Assembly: GCA_016936755.1 (NCBI GenBank)
Contig: JAFGXF010000087.1
Span: 1 to 34,597 of the forward strand
Source: Anaerolineaceae bacterium
GTDB lineage: Bacteria > Chloroflexota > Anaerolineae > Anaerolineales > Anaerolineaceae
DNA length: 34,597 nucleotides
Reading direction: 5' to 3'
Below are positions 9,685 through 17,753 of this stretch, piece after piece (the stretch's first letter is position 1; each line of letters opens with the position of its first letter). The notes beneath the pieces were generated by a model. The model was given only the letters and a program-made list of their open reading frames with translations, had not been told where the DNA came from and searched no databases. The translations under genes were made by a program, and so were the position numbers.

Positions 9685-10506
9685 TTACCCCGAAATTATC
9701 GTGATTTCACTTGCATCAAATTCACGATAACCTATCTCTGGTAATTCAACACGCACCTTGTTCCGCAATGGATAAATTTCAACTACTTTACCTTCTCCAA
9801 CAGGTGTATTAACCCTTTTATTTCTTCTGGGTAATTTTTCACGTGCTTCCACGTAATGTGCATGCTCATATAAAAGACAGCAGCGAAGTCGCCCACACAT
9901 ACCCGTTATTTCATTCGGAGTTAAGGATACATCCTGATCTTTAGCCATTTTGATCGATATGGAGCAAAATTCGGTCAGGAACTTTGAGCAACAGCGTTTC
10001 TCCAATCCACATGCTCCCAATCCGCTGAGTACTTTGGCTGCATCTCGTGGACCGATTTGGTGATACTCGATCTGGCAGTCTCTGTGTTTCTTTTGAACAT
10101 CACCCCGTAAAGTTTTAAGGTCTGCTCTGCCTTCTTCTTCATAGCTGAATGTGACGGTTATTTTTTTTCCATCAAAACTGCATTCAGATGTGATTATCTT
10201 GATTGCATTCAAATGCAACTCTTTTACTCGTTGCATACTATCCTTAAGAATTGCTGCTTCTTTTTCCTTCCAGGTCTCCCGTAACTCCAGGTCGCCGGCT
10301 GTTGCTTTTCGTCCAATACTCTTCCAATGGCCATCACCTTGTAGTTTTGATGGTTCGACAAATTCCACAACCCAGCCAATCTGGCTGCCGCGACTAGTAT
10401 CCACGATGACATGATCGCCAAGGTTTAATTCCTCAACATCACTCGCATCAAAATGATATATTTTGCCGACTTCTGCAAAACGAATGCCAACTATTATTTT
10501 GCTCAT
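9685..10506 (-). CDS. ricT: PSP1/RicT-family regulatory iron-sulfur protein
   Basis: A 273-aa PSP1 C-terminal-domain protein. The Bacillus homologue RicT (YaaT) forms a complex with RicA and RicF that carries iron-sulfur clusters and helps RNase Y process mRNAs. The characteristic cysteines are visible: CGLEKRCCSKF near residue 158 onwards and MCGRLRCCLLYE near 203. No RicA or RicF partner is in this window, so the role here is inferred from the family. The start ATG 10506 gives the usual N-terminus with a VGIRFAEVGKIYHFD strand. An extended -10 sequence lies so close that the mRNA leader would be only a few bases. It is the first gene of a likely ricT/PIG-L unit leading into pth-mfd. Confidence 0.88.
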   Translation of the reverse strand: MSKIIVGIRFAEVGKIYHFDASDVEELNLGDHVIVDTSRGSQIGWVVEFVEPSKLQGDGHWKSIGRKATAGDLELRETWKEKEAAILKDSMQRVKELHLNAIKIITSECSFDGKKITVTFSYEEEGRADLKTLRGDVQKKHRDCQIEYHQIGPRDAAKVLSGLGACGLEKRCCSKFLTEFCSISIKMAKDQDVSLTPNEITGMCGRLRCCLLYEHAHYVEAREKLPRRNKRVNTPVGEGKVVEIYPLRNKVRVELPEIGYREFDASEITIISG

Positions 10507-10517
10507 AACAAAGGGAA

Positions 10518-10526
10518 ATTATAACA
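10518..10526 (-). promoter_or_regulatory. Extended -10 promoter for ricT (candidate)
   Basis: On the minus strand the sequence TGTTATAAT is a full extended -10 element (TG-n-TATAAT). There is no convincing -35 at 16-18 bp. A start site about 7 nt downstream would lie near 10511, only about 5 nt before the ricT ATG at 10506, so a leaderless or nearly leaderless transcript is implied. Based on pattern only. Confidence 0.4.
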
Positions 10527-10608
10527 CCAGCGTATTATCTAACTGCCTCTACCTGTTTATTTATGCCGCTCGTAAAATGTGGTTCTATTATTATAAACAT
10601 TTTATATA

Positions 10609-11310
10609 TTATCCATTCAACTGTGCAGCGTCTGGTAATGTAAAAACCAGATGCTTGGGTTGTATTGTATGAGATTTACTGTAATAACCTCGGTATGCAT
10701 GTGGCAGTAATTCTGCAATCTGATGCATGATCTCATCCGTGGTTTCCTGGCGTTCCTCTTTTGACAATCCATCCGGGTCTTGCTTCAAGAAGAATGGCGT
10801 GCCTACAGCGACATGTATCTCGGTACGCTTGAGCATTCTGATATTGTGCCAGAAATCCTCAATTCCATAAATTGCTACAGGTAATATGGGGACCTTTGCC
10901 TTTTGGGCGATAACCACGATTCCCGGATACCCCTTGTTTAATATGCCTGTTCCCGAGCGGGTTCCTTCAGGAGCTATGGCCAATATCTTTCCGTCTTTTA
11001 GAGCCTGAATCGCGCCTTGAAAAGCTTCTCGATCCACCTCACCACGTTTTATGGGAATTCCTCCCCATAAAGTAAATAACGCACCCAACAATGGGTTATC
11101 CCATGTCTCTTCTTTCGCCAAGACTGTCAATGGGCGATCCGGTAAATGCGATGCAAACAATGGTGCATCCATGAAATTTACATGGTTTACTGCCAGTATG
11201 AAAGGTCCGATTTCCGGTACTTTATTAAACTCTCCTTCAACCCTGCAGAGTATACGGATGATCACCCGCAATATATAATTGACCAGTCTTACATATATTC
11301 TTTTATTCAT
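10609..11310 (-). CDS. plsC: 1-acyl-sn-glycerol-3-phosphate acyltransferase (PlsC family)
   Basis: A 233-aa membrane-associated acyltransferase that converts lysophosphatidate to phosphatidate in phospholipid synthesis. The catalytic H-X4-D motif is NHVNFMD (His43, Asp48), and the glycerol-phosphate-binding motif is APEGTRSGTG. A hydrophobic N-terminal helix is present (about residues 8-22). The ATG overlaps the stop of the upstream diacylglycerol-kinase-like gene as ATGA, so the two are translationally coupled and both act at the phosphatidate node. The segment 10507-10608 downstream holds an AT-rich 7-bp inverted repeat but no convincing terminator. Acyl specificity cannot be read. Confidence 0.92.
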   Translation of the reverse strand: MNKRIYVRLVNYILRVIIRILCRVEGEFNKVPEIGPFILAVNHVNFMDAPLFASHLPDRPLTVLAKEETWDNPLLGALFTLWGGIPIKRGEVDREAFQGAIQALKDGKILAIAPEGTRSGTGILNKGYPGIVVIAQKAKVPILPVAIYGIEDFWHNIRMLKRTEIHVAVGTPFFLKQDPDGLSKEERQETTDEIMHQIAELLPHAYRGYYSKSHTIQPKHLVFTLPDAAQLNG

Positions 11311-12233
11311 TCATTCTCACAGATCAAATCAATTTGCTTGTTGATGATTTTAATATCAAGTTGCTGTCCTTCCACGCATAATGTTTCACCATCCACATGG
11401 ACAGGCAAGCTGCCTTCCAATGCTGTGGTCTTCAAAGTGGTGGTTTGGATCTTCCGAACCGGTTCATACTCATATTGATCCCCTTTAAGGAAGTGAGGTA
11501 TCAAAGATAGTACTTTCCCTTTTGTCACCTTAGGTGTTACACACACATCAAACAAACCATCATCCGGAATACCATCCGGTGCCATCATGAATCCCCCTCC
11601 AAGCCGGCGTCCGTTCATTACGGAGATCATTAAAAATCGATCATCCAGGCTTTCTTTGTCGAAGATCGCTTTAATTCTGGGTGGTTTAAAATAAATGTAA
11701 TTGGTCATCAATGCGCCCAATATGTAAGACGAAAATCCGCGTAGTGGTTTGAGCTTCACAGCCACGAATCCAACCACAGCATCAAATCCAATTCCAATAC
11801 AATTACCAAAGTACCTTCCCTGTGGGTAATCTCCACCTTTTACATGGCCGATATCGATTGTTCTGCGTTTATTCTTGATAAGAGTATTCAGGCTTTTATC
11901 CAACCCGACAGGTATATTCATGCTGAAAGCAAAATCATTACCTCGCCCGACCGTCAGCATTCCCATAGCAGCTGTTCCAATTTTCTGCTGTTTAGCCTCC
12001 ATCAAACCATTGATGACCTCATTGGCCGTTCCATCTCCCCCGACAGCGACAACGACAGAATATCCTTCACGTATGGCATTTTTGGTTAATTCAACAGCGT
12101 GCCACGGTTGTTTGGTTACCACCAGATCATAGGATATTTTCGATTCCTTTAATTTCTCGTGAATTTCATCAATTGATCTTGCACCAGCTCCCCTTCCGGA
12201 GATTGGGTTGACGATTACCTTGTATTTTTCCAT
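11307..12233 (-). CDS. Diacylglycerol/lipid kinase, YegS/DgkB family
   Basis: A 308-aa lipid kinase of the DAGK catalytic-domain family. Seen: NPISGRGAG near the N-terminus, the nucleotide-binding GGDGT at 65-69 followed by NEVINGL, the GRGNDFA motif, PDDGLFDV in the C-terminal beta domain and HVDGE near the end. Members phosphorylate diacylglycerol to phosphatidate (DgkB) or other lipid alcohols, with ATP, at the membrane face. Coupling to plsC by a 4-nt overlap supports a role in phosphatidate supply or lipid recycling. A well-formed promoter lies about 40 nt upstream. A BmrU-like or sphingosine-kinase-like activity cannot be excluded. Confidence 0.9.
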   Translation of the reverse strand: MEKYKVIVNPISGRGAGARSIDEIHEKLKESKISYDLVVTKQPWHAVELTKNAIREGYSVVVAVGGDGTANEVINGLMEAKQQKIGTAAMGMLTVGRGNDFAFSMNIPVGLDKSLNTLIKNKRRTIDIGHVKGGDYPQGRYFGNCIGIGFDAVVGFVAVKLKPLRGFSSYILGALMTNYIYFKPPRIKAIFDKESLDDRFLMISVMNGRRLGGGFMMAPDGIPDDGLFDVCVTPKVTKGKVLSLIPHFLKGDQYEYEPVRKIQTTTLKTTALEGSLPVHVDGETLCVEGQQLDIKIINKQIDLICENE

Positions 12234-12279
12234 GTGGTTGATATTAACCCTTATTAATTATTATCAGTTACTGTGTAGG

Positions 12280-12308
12280 ATTGTATGTTTCTGCGGTTAC
12301 TTGGTCAA
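12280..12308 (-). promoter_or_regulatory. Sigma70-type promoter for the lipid kinase-plsC pair
   Basis: On the minus strand, TTGACC (12308-12303) and TACAAT (12285-12280) are separated by exactly 17 bp. Each box matches the consensus at five of six positions. The predicted start is near 12273, giving a leader of about 40 nt before the ATG at 12233. It lies in the 97-nt gap after glmS, so the lipid gene pair can be expressed independently of glmS. Confidence 0.6.
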
Positions 12309-12330
12309 GACATTATTAAGAACAATTTAA

Positions 12331-14172
12331 TTATTCAACAGTTACGGATTTTGCCAGGTTTCTTGGTTGATCCACATCCAATCCCTTAAGTACTGCTATA
12401 TGATATGCCAACATCTGCAGAGGGATTGCGGTGATTATTGAGGTCAACATCCATGGGGCTTCCGGTACCCATAATACCTGGTCAGCCAAACTGGCAATTT
12501 TATCATCCCCATCAGTCGCCACTGCAATAACATTTCCGCCGCGTGCTTTGGCCTGCTCCACCTGACTGATCATTTTCTCATACCAGGGATCACGAGTTAC
12601 CAGTGCTATAACCGGCATTTCGCGATCGATCAGTGCAATTGGTCCGTGTTTCATTTCCCCGGCCGGGTATCCTTCAGCATGAATATATGAAATTTCCTTC
12701 AATTTTAAAGCACCTTCATATGCTATGGGCATATTGATCCCACGCCCCAGGTAAATTGCATTGCGAATATACTTAAGCTCTCGAGCAGCATTTTCAATTT
12801 GCTCTTCCCTATCCAGGCATTTTCCAACCAGATCTGGTACAAGCCTAAGTTCAGCTACCAGCTCCCTTCTTCGCTTTTCATTGATCGATCCTCTCAGGTC
12901 TGCCAGATAAATGGCCAGCATATATAGATCGACCAACGGCGCAGTGAATGCTTTCGTTGATGCCACCCCGATTTCGGGTCCGGATTGCATTGAGATATAA
13001 CCATCTGCTATACGCATCGCTTGTGATCCGAGTGCATTTACAATGGACCAGAGTTTGGATCCTCTTTTCCGCCCCTCTTCCATGGCCGCCAGCGTATCTG
13101 CGGTTTCACCTGACTGGCTGATTGCAATCACCACAGTGTGCTGATCGACTATCGGCTCGCTGTATCTGAATTCCGATGCGATCTGAACCTCGGTGGGAAT
13201 ACGTGTAATTCTCTCTATCAGGATCTTCCCAACCATTCCAGCATGGGCTGCAGTTCCACAACCAGTGATGATGATCTTTTTTATTTCATTAGCCTGGTTT
13301 GCATCCAGTTTCAATGAATCCAGGAACACCTTCCCTTCTTCAAAATTAACCCTTCCAGCCAATGTGTCTGTTAATGAGCGTACCTGTTCGTGGATTTCTT
13401 TCTGCATAAAGTGACGATACTCGCCCTTCTCCGCTGATACTGGATCAAAAGGCAAAGTATGTTTTTCAGATTCCAGGATATCTCCATCCAATGTTGTGAT
13501 TACGGCCGTGTCTTGAGTGACAATTGCCATTTGCATTGAATCCAGAAATGTCACTTCACGAGTGTGTTCAAGTATGGCGGGAATATCAGAGGCGATGAAC
13601 ATCTCGTTTTCACCATAACCAATAACAACCCCCCCCGCATTACCGATCCTCGCGGTAATAATCTTATTTGGTTCTCTCGCGGATAACACAACGATACCAT
13701 GTGCACCTTTCAGCAATGCCAGGGATTTTTGCACTGCCAACTCAAGTGGAGTTTTATCATCGTAAAACCGTTCGATCAGGTGTACGATCGTCTCAGTATC
13801 TGTATCTGATTTAAAGTTAACGCCTTCAGCAAGAAGCTCCTCTTTTAACTCCAAATAGTTTTCAACGATGCCATTATGAACGATTACAACCTCTCCGGTT
13901 GAACCCATGTGAGGATGAGCATTCCTTGCATTGGGTACACCATGTGTCGCCCAACGAGTATGCCCGATACCGATTGTTCCAGATACGGGCGATGATATAA
14001 CCATCTCCACCAGTTTTTCCAATTTACCTGCATCGCGTCGTATTTCAATCTTCCCTTTTTGAATTACTGCCAGTCCCGCTGAATCATATCCACGGTACTC
14101 CAGTTTCTTTAGACCGTTCAGAATTATTCCACTGGCATCTCGATCACCTATGTAACCGACTATTCCACACAT
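12331..14172 (-). CDS. glmS: Glutamine-fructose-6-phosphate aminotransferase (isomerizing)
   Basis: GlmS makes glucosamine-6-phosphate from fructose-6-phosphate and glutamine, the first step towards UDP-GlcNAc, peptidoglycan and glycolipids. The 613-aa protein begins MCGIVGYIG, with Cys2 as the glutaminase nucleophile. The N-terminal Ntn domain includes GHTRWATHG, and two SIS domains carry ITGCGTAAHAG, ISQSGETADT and ASTKAFTAPL. It ends PRNLAKSVTVE, the standard C-terminal tail. The ATG at 14172 follows a strong GGAGAAGAT ribosome-binding site. The upstream region has a short ORF overlapping the start and three hairpins, discussed separately. Nothing in the protein is unusual. Confidence 0.98.
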   Translation of the reverse strand: MCGIVGYIGDRDASGIILNGLKKLEYRGYDSAGLAVIQKGKIEIRRDAGKLEKLVEMVISSPVSGTIGIGHTRWATHGVPNARNAHPHMGSTGEVVIVHNGIVENYLELKEELLAEGVNFKSDTDTETIVHLIERFYDDKTPLELAVQKSLALLKGAHGIVVLSAREPNKIITARIGNAGGVVIGYGENEMFIASDIPAILEHTREVTFLDSMQMAIVTQDTAVITTLDGDILESEKHTLPFDPVSAEKGEYRHFMQKEIHEQVRSLTDTLAGRVNFEEGKVFLDSLKLDANQANEIKKIIITGCGTAAHAGMVGKILIERITRIPTEVQIASEFRYSEPIVDQHTVVIAISQSGETADTLAAMEEGRKRGSKLWSIVNALGSQAMRIADGYISMQSGPEIGVASTKAFTAPLVDLYMLAIYLADLRGSINEKRRRELVAELRLVPDLVGKCLDREEQIENAARELKYIRNAIYLGRGINMPIAYEGALKLKEISYIHAEGYPAGEMKHGPIALIDREMPVIALVTRDPWYEKMISQVEQAKARGGNVIAVATDGDDKIASLADQVLWVPEAPWMLTSIITAIPLQMLAYHIAVLKGLDVDQPRNLAKSVTVE

Positions 14173-14360
14173 ATCTTCTCCGTATATACGAGTTCATACA
14201 ATCGCTGTTCGCGATTGTTTTTCCTTGCTTCTTTTCTTTCTATGGGATTCAGTATCCGTTCCAGATGCTGGAGGGCTTCCGCTGATCTTTCGATTTTCCC
14301 GGTGTATAACCGGTTAGCCCTGTCTTGTGACAGGGAACCCTCATCCTCGTCACCTAACAT
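14160..14360 (-). CDS. Small charged ORF overlapping the glmS start (hypothetical)
   Basis: A 66-codon frame runs from ATG 14360, preceded at once by an in-frame TGA. It ends at TAG 14162-14160, 13 nt inside glmS. I do not recognise the product. It is highly charged and helical (for example ERSAEALQHLERIL and IERKEARKNNREQRLY), with codon use like the neighbours, which argues for coding. Against this, there is no Shine-Dalgarno before its ATG, and the same DNA forms three good hairpins, so it may instead be a structured leader. If translated, it would be coupled to glmS and could act as a leader peptide or a small regulator of GlmS; that is speculation. Confidence 0.4.
   Translation of the reverse strand: MLGDEDEGSLSQDRANRLYTGKIERSAEALQHLERILNPIERKEARKNNREQRLYELVYTEKICVE
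14198..14339 (-). promoter_or_regulatory. Hairpin-rich leader region upstream of glmS
   Basis: Three inverted repeats lie within 170 nt of the glmS start. (1) 14312-14339: a 7-bp perfect stem CCCTGTC/GACAGGG with a 4-nt loop, extended by GGTT/AACC across a 2-nt bulge. (2) 14299-14313: CCGGT/ACCGG with a 5-nt loop, sharing two bases with the first, so the full forms compete. (3) 14198-14218: an 8-bp perfect stem ACAATCGC/GCGATTGT with a 5-nt loop, ending about 26 nt before the glmS ATG. I find no AGCGCC-type core of the glmS ribozyme. Apart from the possible 66-codon ORF, nothing else is seen in 14173-14534, a 362-nt stretch. Confidence 0.4.
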
Positions 14361-14534
14361 ATATCATACTGTCAGGCCATGCGCTTGTTCCCATATATCG
14401 CCGTATGTACCTCCTGCCTGCTCGATTATATCTTATCTAATTTGGTTCCAAGCTGTTTTAGTTTTTATTAATTTACCGGTGTTTCCATATCCTGCTTGAC
14501 AATAAATCAGCAGTAAGTATGACAACATCGATGA

Positions 14535-15164
14535 TCAGTGCAGTTCCAATAATCTCTCGTAAGAGTCCTCAGTATCCACATCGATTAAAATGCTATCATC
14601 ATTCCAATCGACGAAATCCATTGGATAACGATTGAATATGATTCTGCCCCCCTCATTGCCCTTAAGTGTATACAAATCAGGGAAGACGGAATGGCTGAGT
14701 AATACCGGATTACCTCTTGACTCTCCCACACGTGGAACAATGATCATTGAATTACACTTTTTAAACCGATCCATTATTTTCTTTATCAAAGCAACCGGGA
14801 TTTGTGGTTGATCACTCATCAGGAATAGGCAAGCATCAGTATCACTGGCAACTTCCTCTAACCCCCTTCTAATTGATGTGCTCTGTCCTTCTTCCCATTT
14901 TGGGTTATATGCAATGATCACTGGCAAATCTCGTATCTTTTCTTCCACTTCTTTGCTTTTGTAGCCAGTGACAACAATCAGTGGATCCAATCCGGATTCT
15001 AATGCCAGCTTGGCAACATGCCTGATCAGCGTTTCCCCCTTCCAAAGTAATGTTTGCTTTGGCACCCCAAGTCTACGAGACGCTCCTGCAGCCAATATGA
15101 TTCCAGTGATTTTTCCGGCTTTTATTTTCTCTTTCGACTTGATTCCTAATTTATCCTTTTTCAT
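14535..15164 (-). CDS. mocA: Molybdenum cofactor cytidylyltransferase-like NTP transferase
   Basis: A 209-aa MobA-like nucleotidyltransferase of the MocA/YgfJ type. It attaches CMP to molybdopterin to form the dinucleotide cofactor used by xanthine-dehydrogenase-family enzymes. The nucleotide-binding signature IILAAGASRRLGVPKQ, the LLWKGETLI segment and the metal-binding MSDQPQIP are seen. The frame is open up to 15242, but ATG 15164 is preferred because it overlaps the molybdopterin subunit stop by only 14 nt and puts the signature about 20 residues from the N-terminus. It is the last gene of the operon and serves the hydroxylase encoded just upstream. Cytidylyl rather than guanylyl specificity follows from context. 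Confidence 0.88.
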   Translation of the reverse strand: MKKDKLGIKSKEKIKAGKITGIILAAGASRRLGVPKQTLLWKGETLIRHVAKLALESGLDPLIVVTGYKSKEVEEKIRDLPVIIAYNPKWEEGQSTSIRRGLEEVASDTDACLFLMSDQPQIPVALIKKIMDRFKKCNSMIIVPRVGESRGNPVLLSHSVFPDLYTLKGNEGGRIIFNRYPMDFVDWNDDSILIDVDTEDSYERLLELH

Positions 15165-17376
15165 GTAATTTGGATATGACCCGTTCAGGAGTGAGTGGAA
15201 ATTCATCAAACCATATACCCGTGGCTGCATGAACAGCTGCAACCACTGCCGGCGTAAACGGAAGGAATGGCATTTCTCCCATTCCTCTGGCTCCTAACGG
15301 ACCGATCGGATCCGCTTCTTCAAGTATTATCGAATTGATTTGTTCCGGAATATCCAATATCGTTGGTATCAGGTAGGTTGACAAAGTGGGCGTATACGTT
15401 CTTCCTTCTTTTTGAATAAAATTTTCCATTAAAGCATAACCCTGTGCCTGAACTGTAGCTCCTTCAATTTGACCCCTTACCAATAATGGATTCACTGCTT
15501 TACCGACATCGTCAACACAGATAACTTTATCTAACTTTATCTTTCCTGTCTGTGTATCTACTTCCAAATCAACCACTTGAGCTACATAACCATATGAAAA
15601 ATTTGGTTGACATTTACCAGTTTGCGGATCAAATGGCGTGGTTTTTGGAGGTCGAAACTCATATTCTGCAATTGCCGGCCGCTCATTATTGATCCATTTT
15701 TTCAGTGCATTGTTCACAGCACCCACAATCGAATTTCCAGCCATGAAGGTTATACGCGATGCAGATGCACTCCCAGACTGTCCGGTGCGCGCCGTATCAG
15801 AAGCTATCAGATGTATTTTTTCCAAGGGCAAATTTAATAACTCAGCCATGAACTGGATAAATATGGTATGCGCGCCTTGTCCCACATCCGCCCCTGAGTG
15901 ATACAGAATTGCATGTTCGATTGTATCCTTGCCATGCAATTCAACTTTTGCAGTACAGCTTTCCGGAGCGCCAAATGAAAATCCGACATTTTTATATGAA
16001 CAGGCAAATCCAATCCCATGCTTGATAATATCAGTATTCTTTTTTGAAATTGCAGGAGCCTGCCAGCCTTTATCAGTGTTTTTCCAGCCAGCTTTTTCAG
16101 CACATTTATGAACGACTTTATCAATCGTCACACCTTTTGGCATTGGTGTGTCAACCGATAGAAGTGATCCTTCTCTAAGGAGATTCCGCATTCGGATTTC
16201 AACTGGATCCATATTTATTGCCTCTGCCAGTTTATTCACCTGGCATTCAGCAACAAACGCGCCCTGCGGCCCACCAAATCCACGAAATGCGCCATTCGGT
16301 ATATTATTGGTATATACTGCATAGGAATCCACTTTGACATTGGGTATTTCATAAGGGCCGGTGCACATTAGAGTAGCGTTTCCCATTACCTTTGTTGATG
16401 TATATGCGTATGCCCCACCATCTGTAACGAGCTCAACCTCTGCCGCGGTTATTTTACCTTCATGGGTTGCGCCCCAACGGGTTTTAACAAAATATGGATG
16501 ACGCTTATGGTGTCCAATAATGGATTCTTCCCGACTCCATATTGTTTTTACTGGTTTATGAATACCCATTTTCATTAAGTGCCAGGCTGCCAGCGCCAGG
16601 TCAATCTGTACCGACATATCCTCACGTCCGCCAAATGCTCCCCCAATTGCTGGATATATTACACGGATTTTGTCCGGTGGTAAATCAAGTGAATGAGCGA
16701 TCTGTTCCTGATCTTCGTGTGTCCATTGTCCTGCAACCATTATTGTTACACGATCTTCCTCATCAATATATGCGATTCCTGCTTCCGGCTGCAAGAAGGC
16801 ATGTTCCTGGACCGGGGTGATATATTCTCCCTCGATGATTACATCTGCTTCGTGTAACCCTTTTTCCAGGTCTCCTTTTCGAATCTGGTAATGGCAAAAA
16901 ACATTGCTCTCCCGGTCGGGGTGAACCAACTTACCATGGTCATTTTTCGCTTCTCTTGCATCAGAGATGACAGGTAAATCCTGGTATTCCACGTTGATCA
17001 TCTTCTTTGCCTGCTCAGTTAGACTTTCGCTCTCAGCAATGATCAATGCAACCTGATCTCCAATGAACCTCACCCTTTCTGCAAATGGTTTCTTCGAGCC
17101 TGGACCACAAAGGACTGGTTGATCGTTCATGATCAATCCATATTCATTTACCGGCACATCCTTTGCTGTGAGAACCGCAATAACGCCTGGTAGTTTTACT
17201 GCCTTTGATATGTCGATGTCTTGAATAATTGCATGTGGTCGTTCCGCGAATAATACTTTCATATACGCTTGTCCGGGTAGGTTAATATCTCCTGGATATA
17301 ACGCCTGTCCAGTGACTTTATCCCGTGCGTCTGGTTTCTCTATCGATTTACCAATCATATGCTTTATTTTTGACAT
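15151..17376 (-). CDS. Molybdenum hydroxylase, molybdopterin-binding large subunit
   Basis: A 741-aa large subunit of the xanthine dehydrogenase/CO dehydrogenase/aldehyde oxidase family. These enzymes hydroxylate a carbon of an N-heterocycle or aldehyde with water as oxygen source. Seen: the first domain (KVTGQALYPGDINLPG), then cofactor-binding GGAFGGRED, AFRGFGGPQG and GADVGQGAHT, and the catalytic Glu in LGARGMGEMPFLP near the C-terminus. The CoxL active-site Cys loop is not evident, so CO dehydrogenase is unlikely. The ATG abuts the stop of the small membrane protein. Together with the FAD and 2Fe-2S subunits upstream and mocA downstream, a complete heteromeric hydroxylase is encoded. Whether it carries the labile selenium of SsnA-linked enzymes cannot be seen. 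Confidence 0.93.
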   Translation of the reverse strand: MSKIKHMIGKSIEKPDARDKVTGQALYPGDINLPGQAYMKVLFAERPHAIIQDIDISKAVKLPGVIAVLTAKDVPVNEYGLIMNDQPVLCGPGSKKPFAERVRFIGDQVALIIAESESLTEQAKKMINVEYQDLPVISDAREAKNDHGKLVHPDRESNVFCHYQIRKGDLEKGLHEADVIIEGEYITPVQEHAFLQPEAGIAYIDEEDRVTIMVAGQWTHEDQEQIAHSLDLPPDKIRVIYPAIGGAFGGREDMSVQIDLALAAWHLMKMGIHKPVKTIWSREESIIGHHKRHPYFVKTRWGATHEGKITAAEVELVTDGGAYAYTSTKVMGNATLMCTGPYEIPNVKVDSYAVYTNNIPNGAFRGFGGPQGAFVAECQVNKLAEAINMDPVEIRMRNLLREGSLLSVDTPMPKGVTIDKVVHKCAEKAGWKNTDKGWQAPAISKKNTDIIKHGIGFACSYKNVGFSFGAPESCTAKVELHGKDTIEHAILYHSGADVGQGAHTIFIQFMAELLNLPLEKIHLIASDTARTGQSGSASASRITFMAGNSIVGAVNNALKKWINNERPAIAEYEFRPPKTTPFDPQTGKCQPNFSYGYVAQVVDLEVDTQTGKIKLDKVICVDDVGKAVNPLLVRGQIEGATVQAQGYALMENFIQKEGRTYTPTLSTYLIPTILDIPEQINSIILEEADPIGPLGARGMGEMPFLPFTPAVVAAVHAATGIWFDEFPLTPERVISKLHEKG

Positions 17377-17751
17377 TTAGTCTTTATCCCTGTTTTTCCA
17401 ATGTATGGGTGGTACATCATATGGCCCTTTCTCTTTCGGCGATAAAAGCGTAAAAACAATAAAGGTTATGATCATCAAAATAAAGTATAGTGTTGCACCG
17501 ATAATGATCGTTAATAATAATTTCAATAAGACCAATGGATCCGGACCGGATACTATCAATTTACCTGGCACGGTAAGCCATGGATTTGATTTATTCGATT
17601 CAATAACAAGTAAAGCCCCGATATAACCCAATACTGGAATAGTCACGATCATCAATACTCCAACACCCCGCCAGATTGGATGAATATTATTATTTCGTTT
17701 TGATTTAAGTTCCTTGTTGCTTGAGTATTTTTGTGACCTGATAGAACCCAT
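17377..17751 (-). CDS. Small two-TM membrane protein within the hydroxylase operon
   Basis: A 124-aa protein I cannot assign to a named family. A basic N-terminus (SKRNNNIHPIWRG) precedes a first hydrophobic helix (about residues 29-51) and a second one (about 73-102). The short charged tail has PPIHWKNRDKD. Both ends are predicted to be cytoplasmic. It starts 2 nt after the FAD/2Fe-2S subunit and ends flush with the molybdopterin subunit start, so it is certainly in the same transcript. Its ribosome-binding site GAGG overlaps the preceding stop. A membrane anchor or electron-transfer adaptor for the hydroxylase is possible, but this rests on position only. Confidence 0.75.
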   Translation of the reverse strand: MGSIRSQKYSSNKELKSKRNNNIHPIWRGVGVLMIVTIPVLGYIGALLVIESNKSNPWLTVPGKLIVSGPDPLVLLKLLLTIIIGATLYFILMIITFIVFTLLSPKEKGPYDVPPIHWKNRDKD

Positions 17752-17753
17752 TT

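Noticed and set aside
10574-10603. Inverted repeat AAAATGT/ACATTTT as terminator after plsC
   Set aside because: AT-rich 7-bp stem with a 16-nt loop and no T-run on the minus strand; weak and probably chance.
14198-14222. Plus-strand intrinsic terminator (stem followed by TTTT)
   Set aside because: No plus-strand gene lies upstream that it could terminate. It is treated as part of the glmS leader structure.
14173-14360. glmS ribozyme upstream of glmS
   Set aside because: No AGCGCC-type cleavage-site core or the expected pseudoknot elements can be found on the minus strand in this region.
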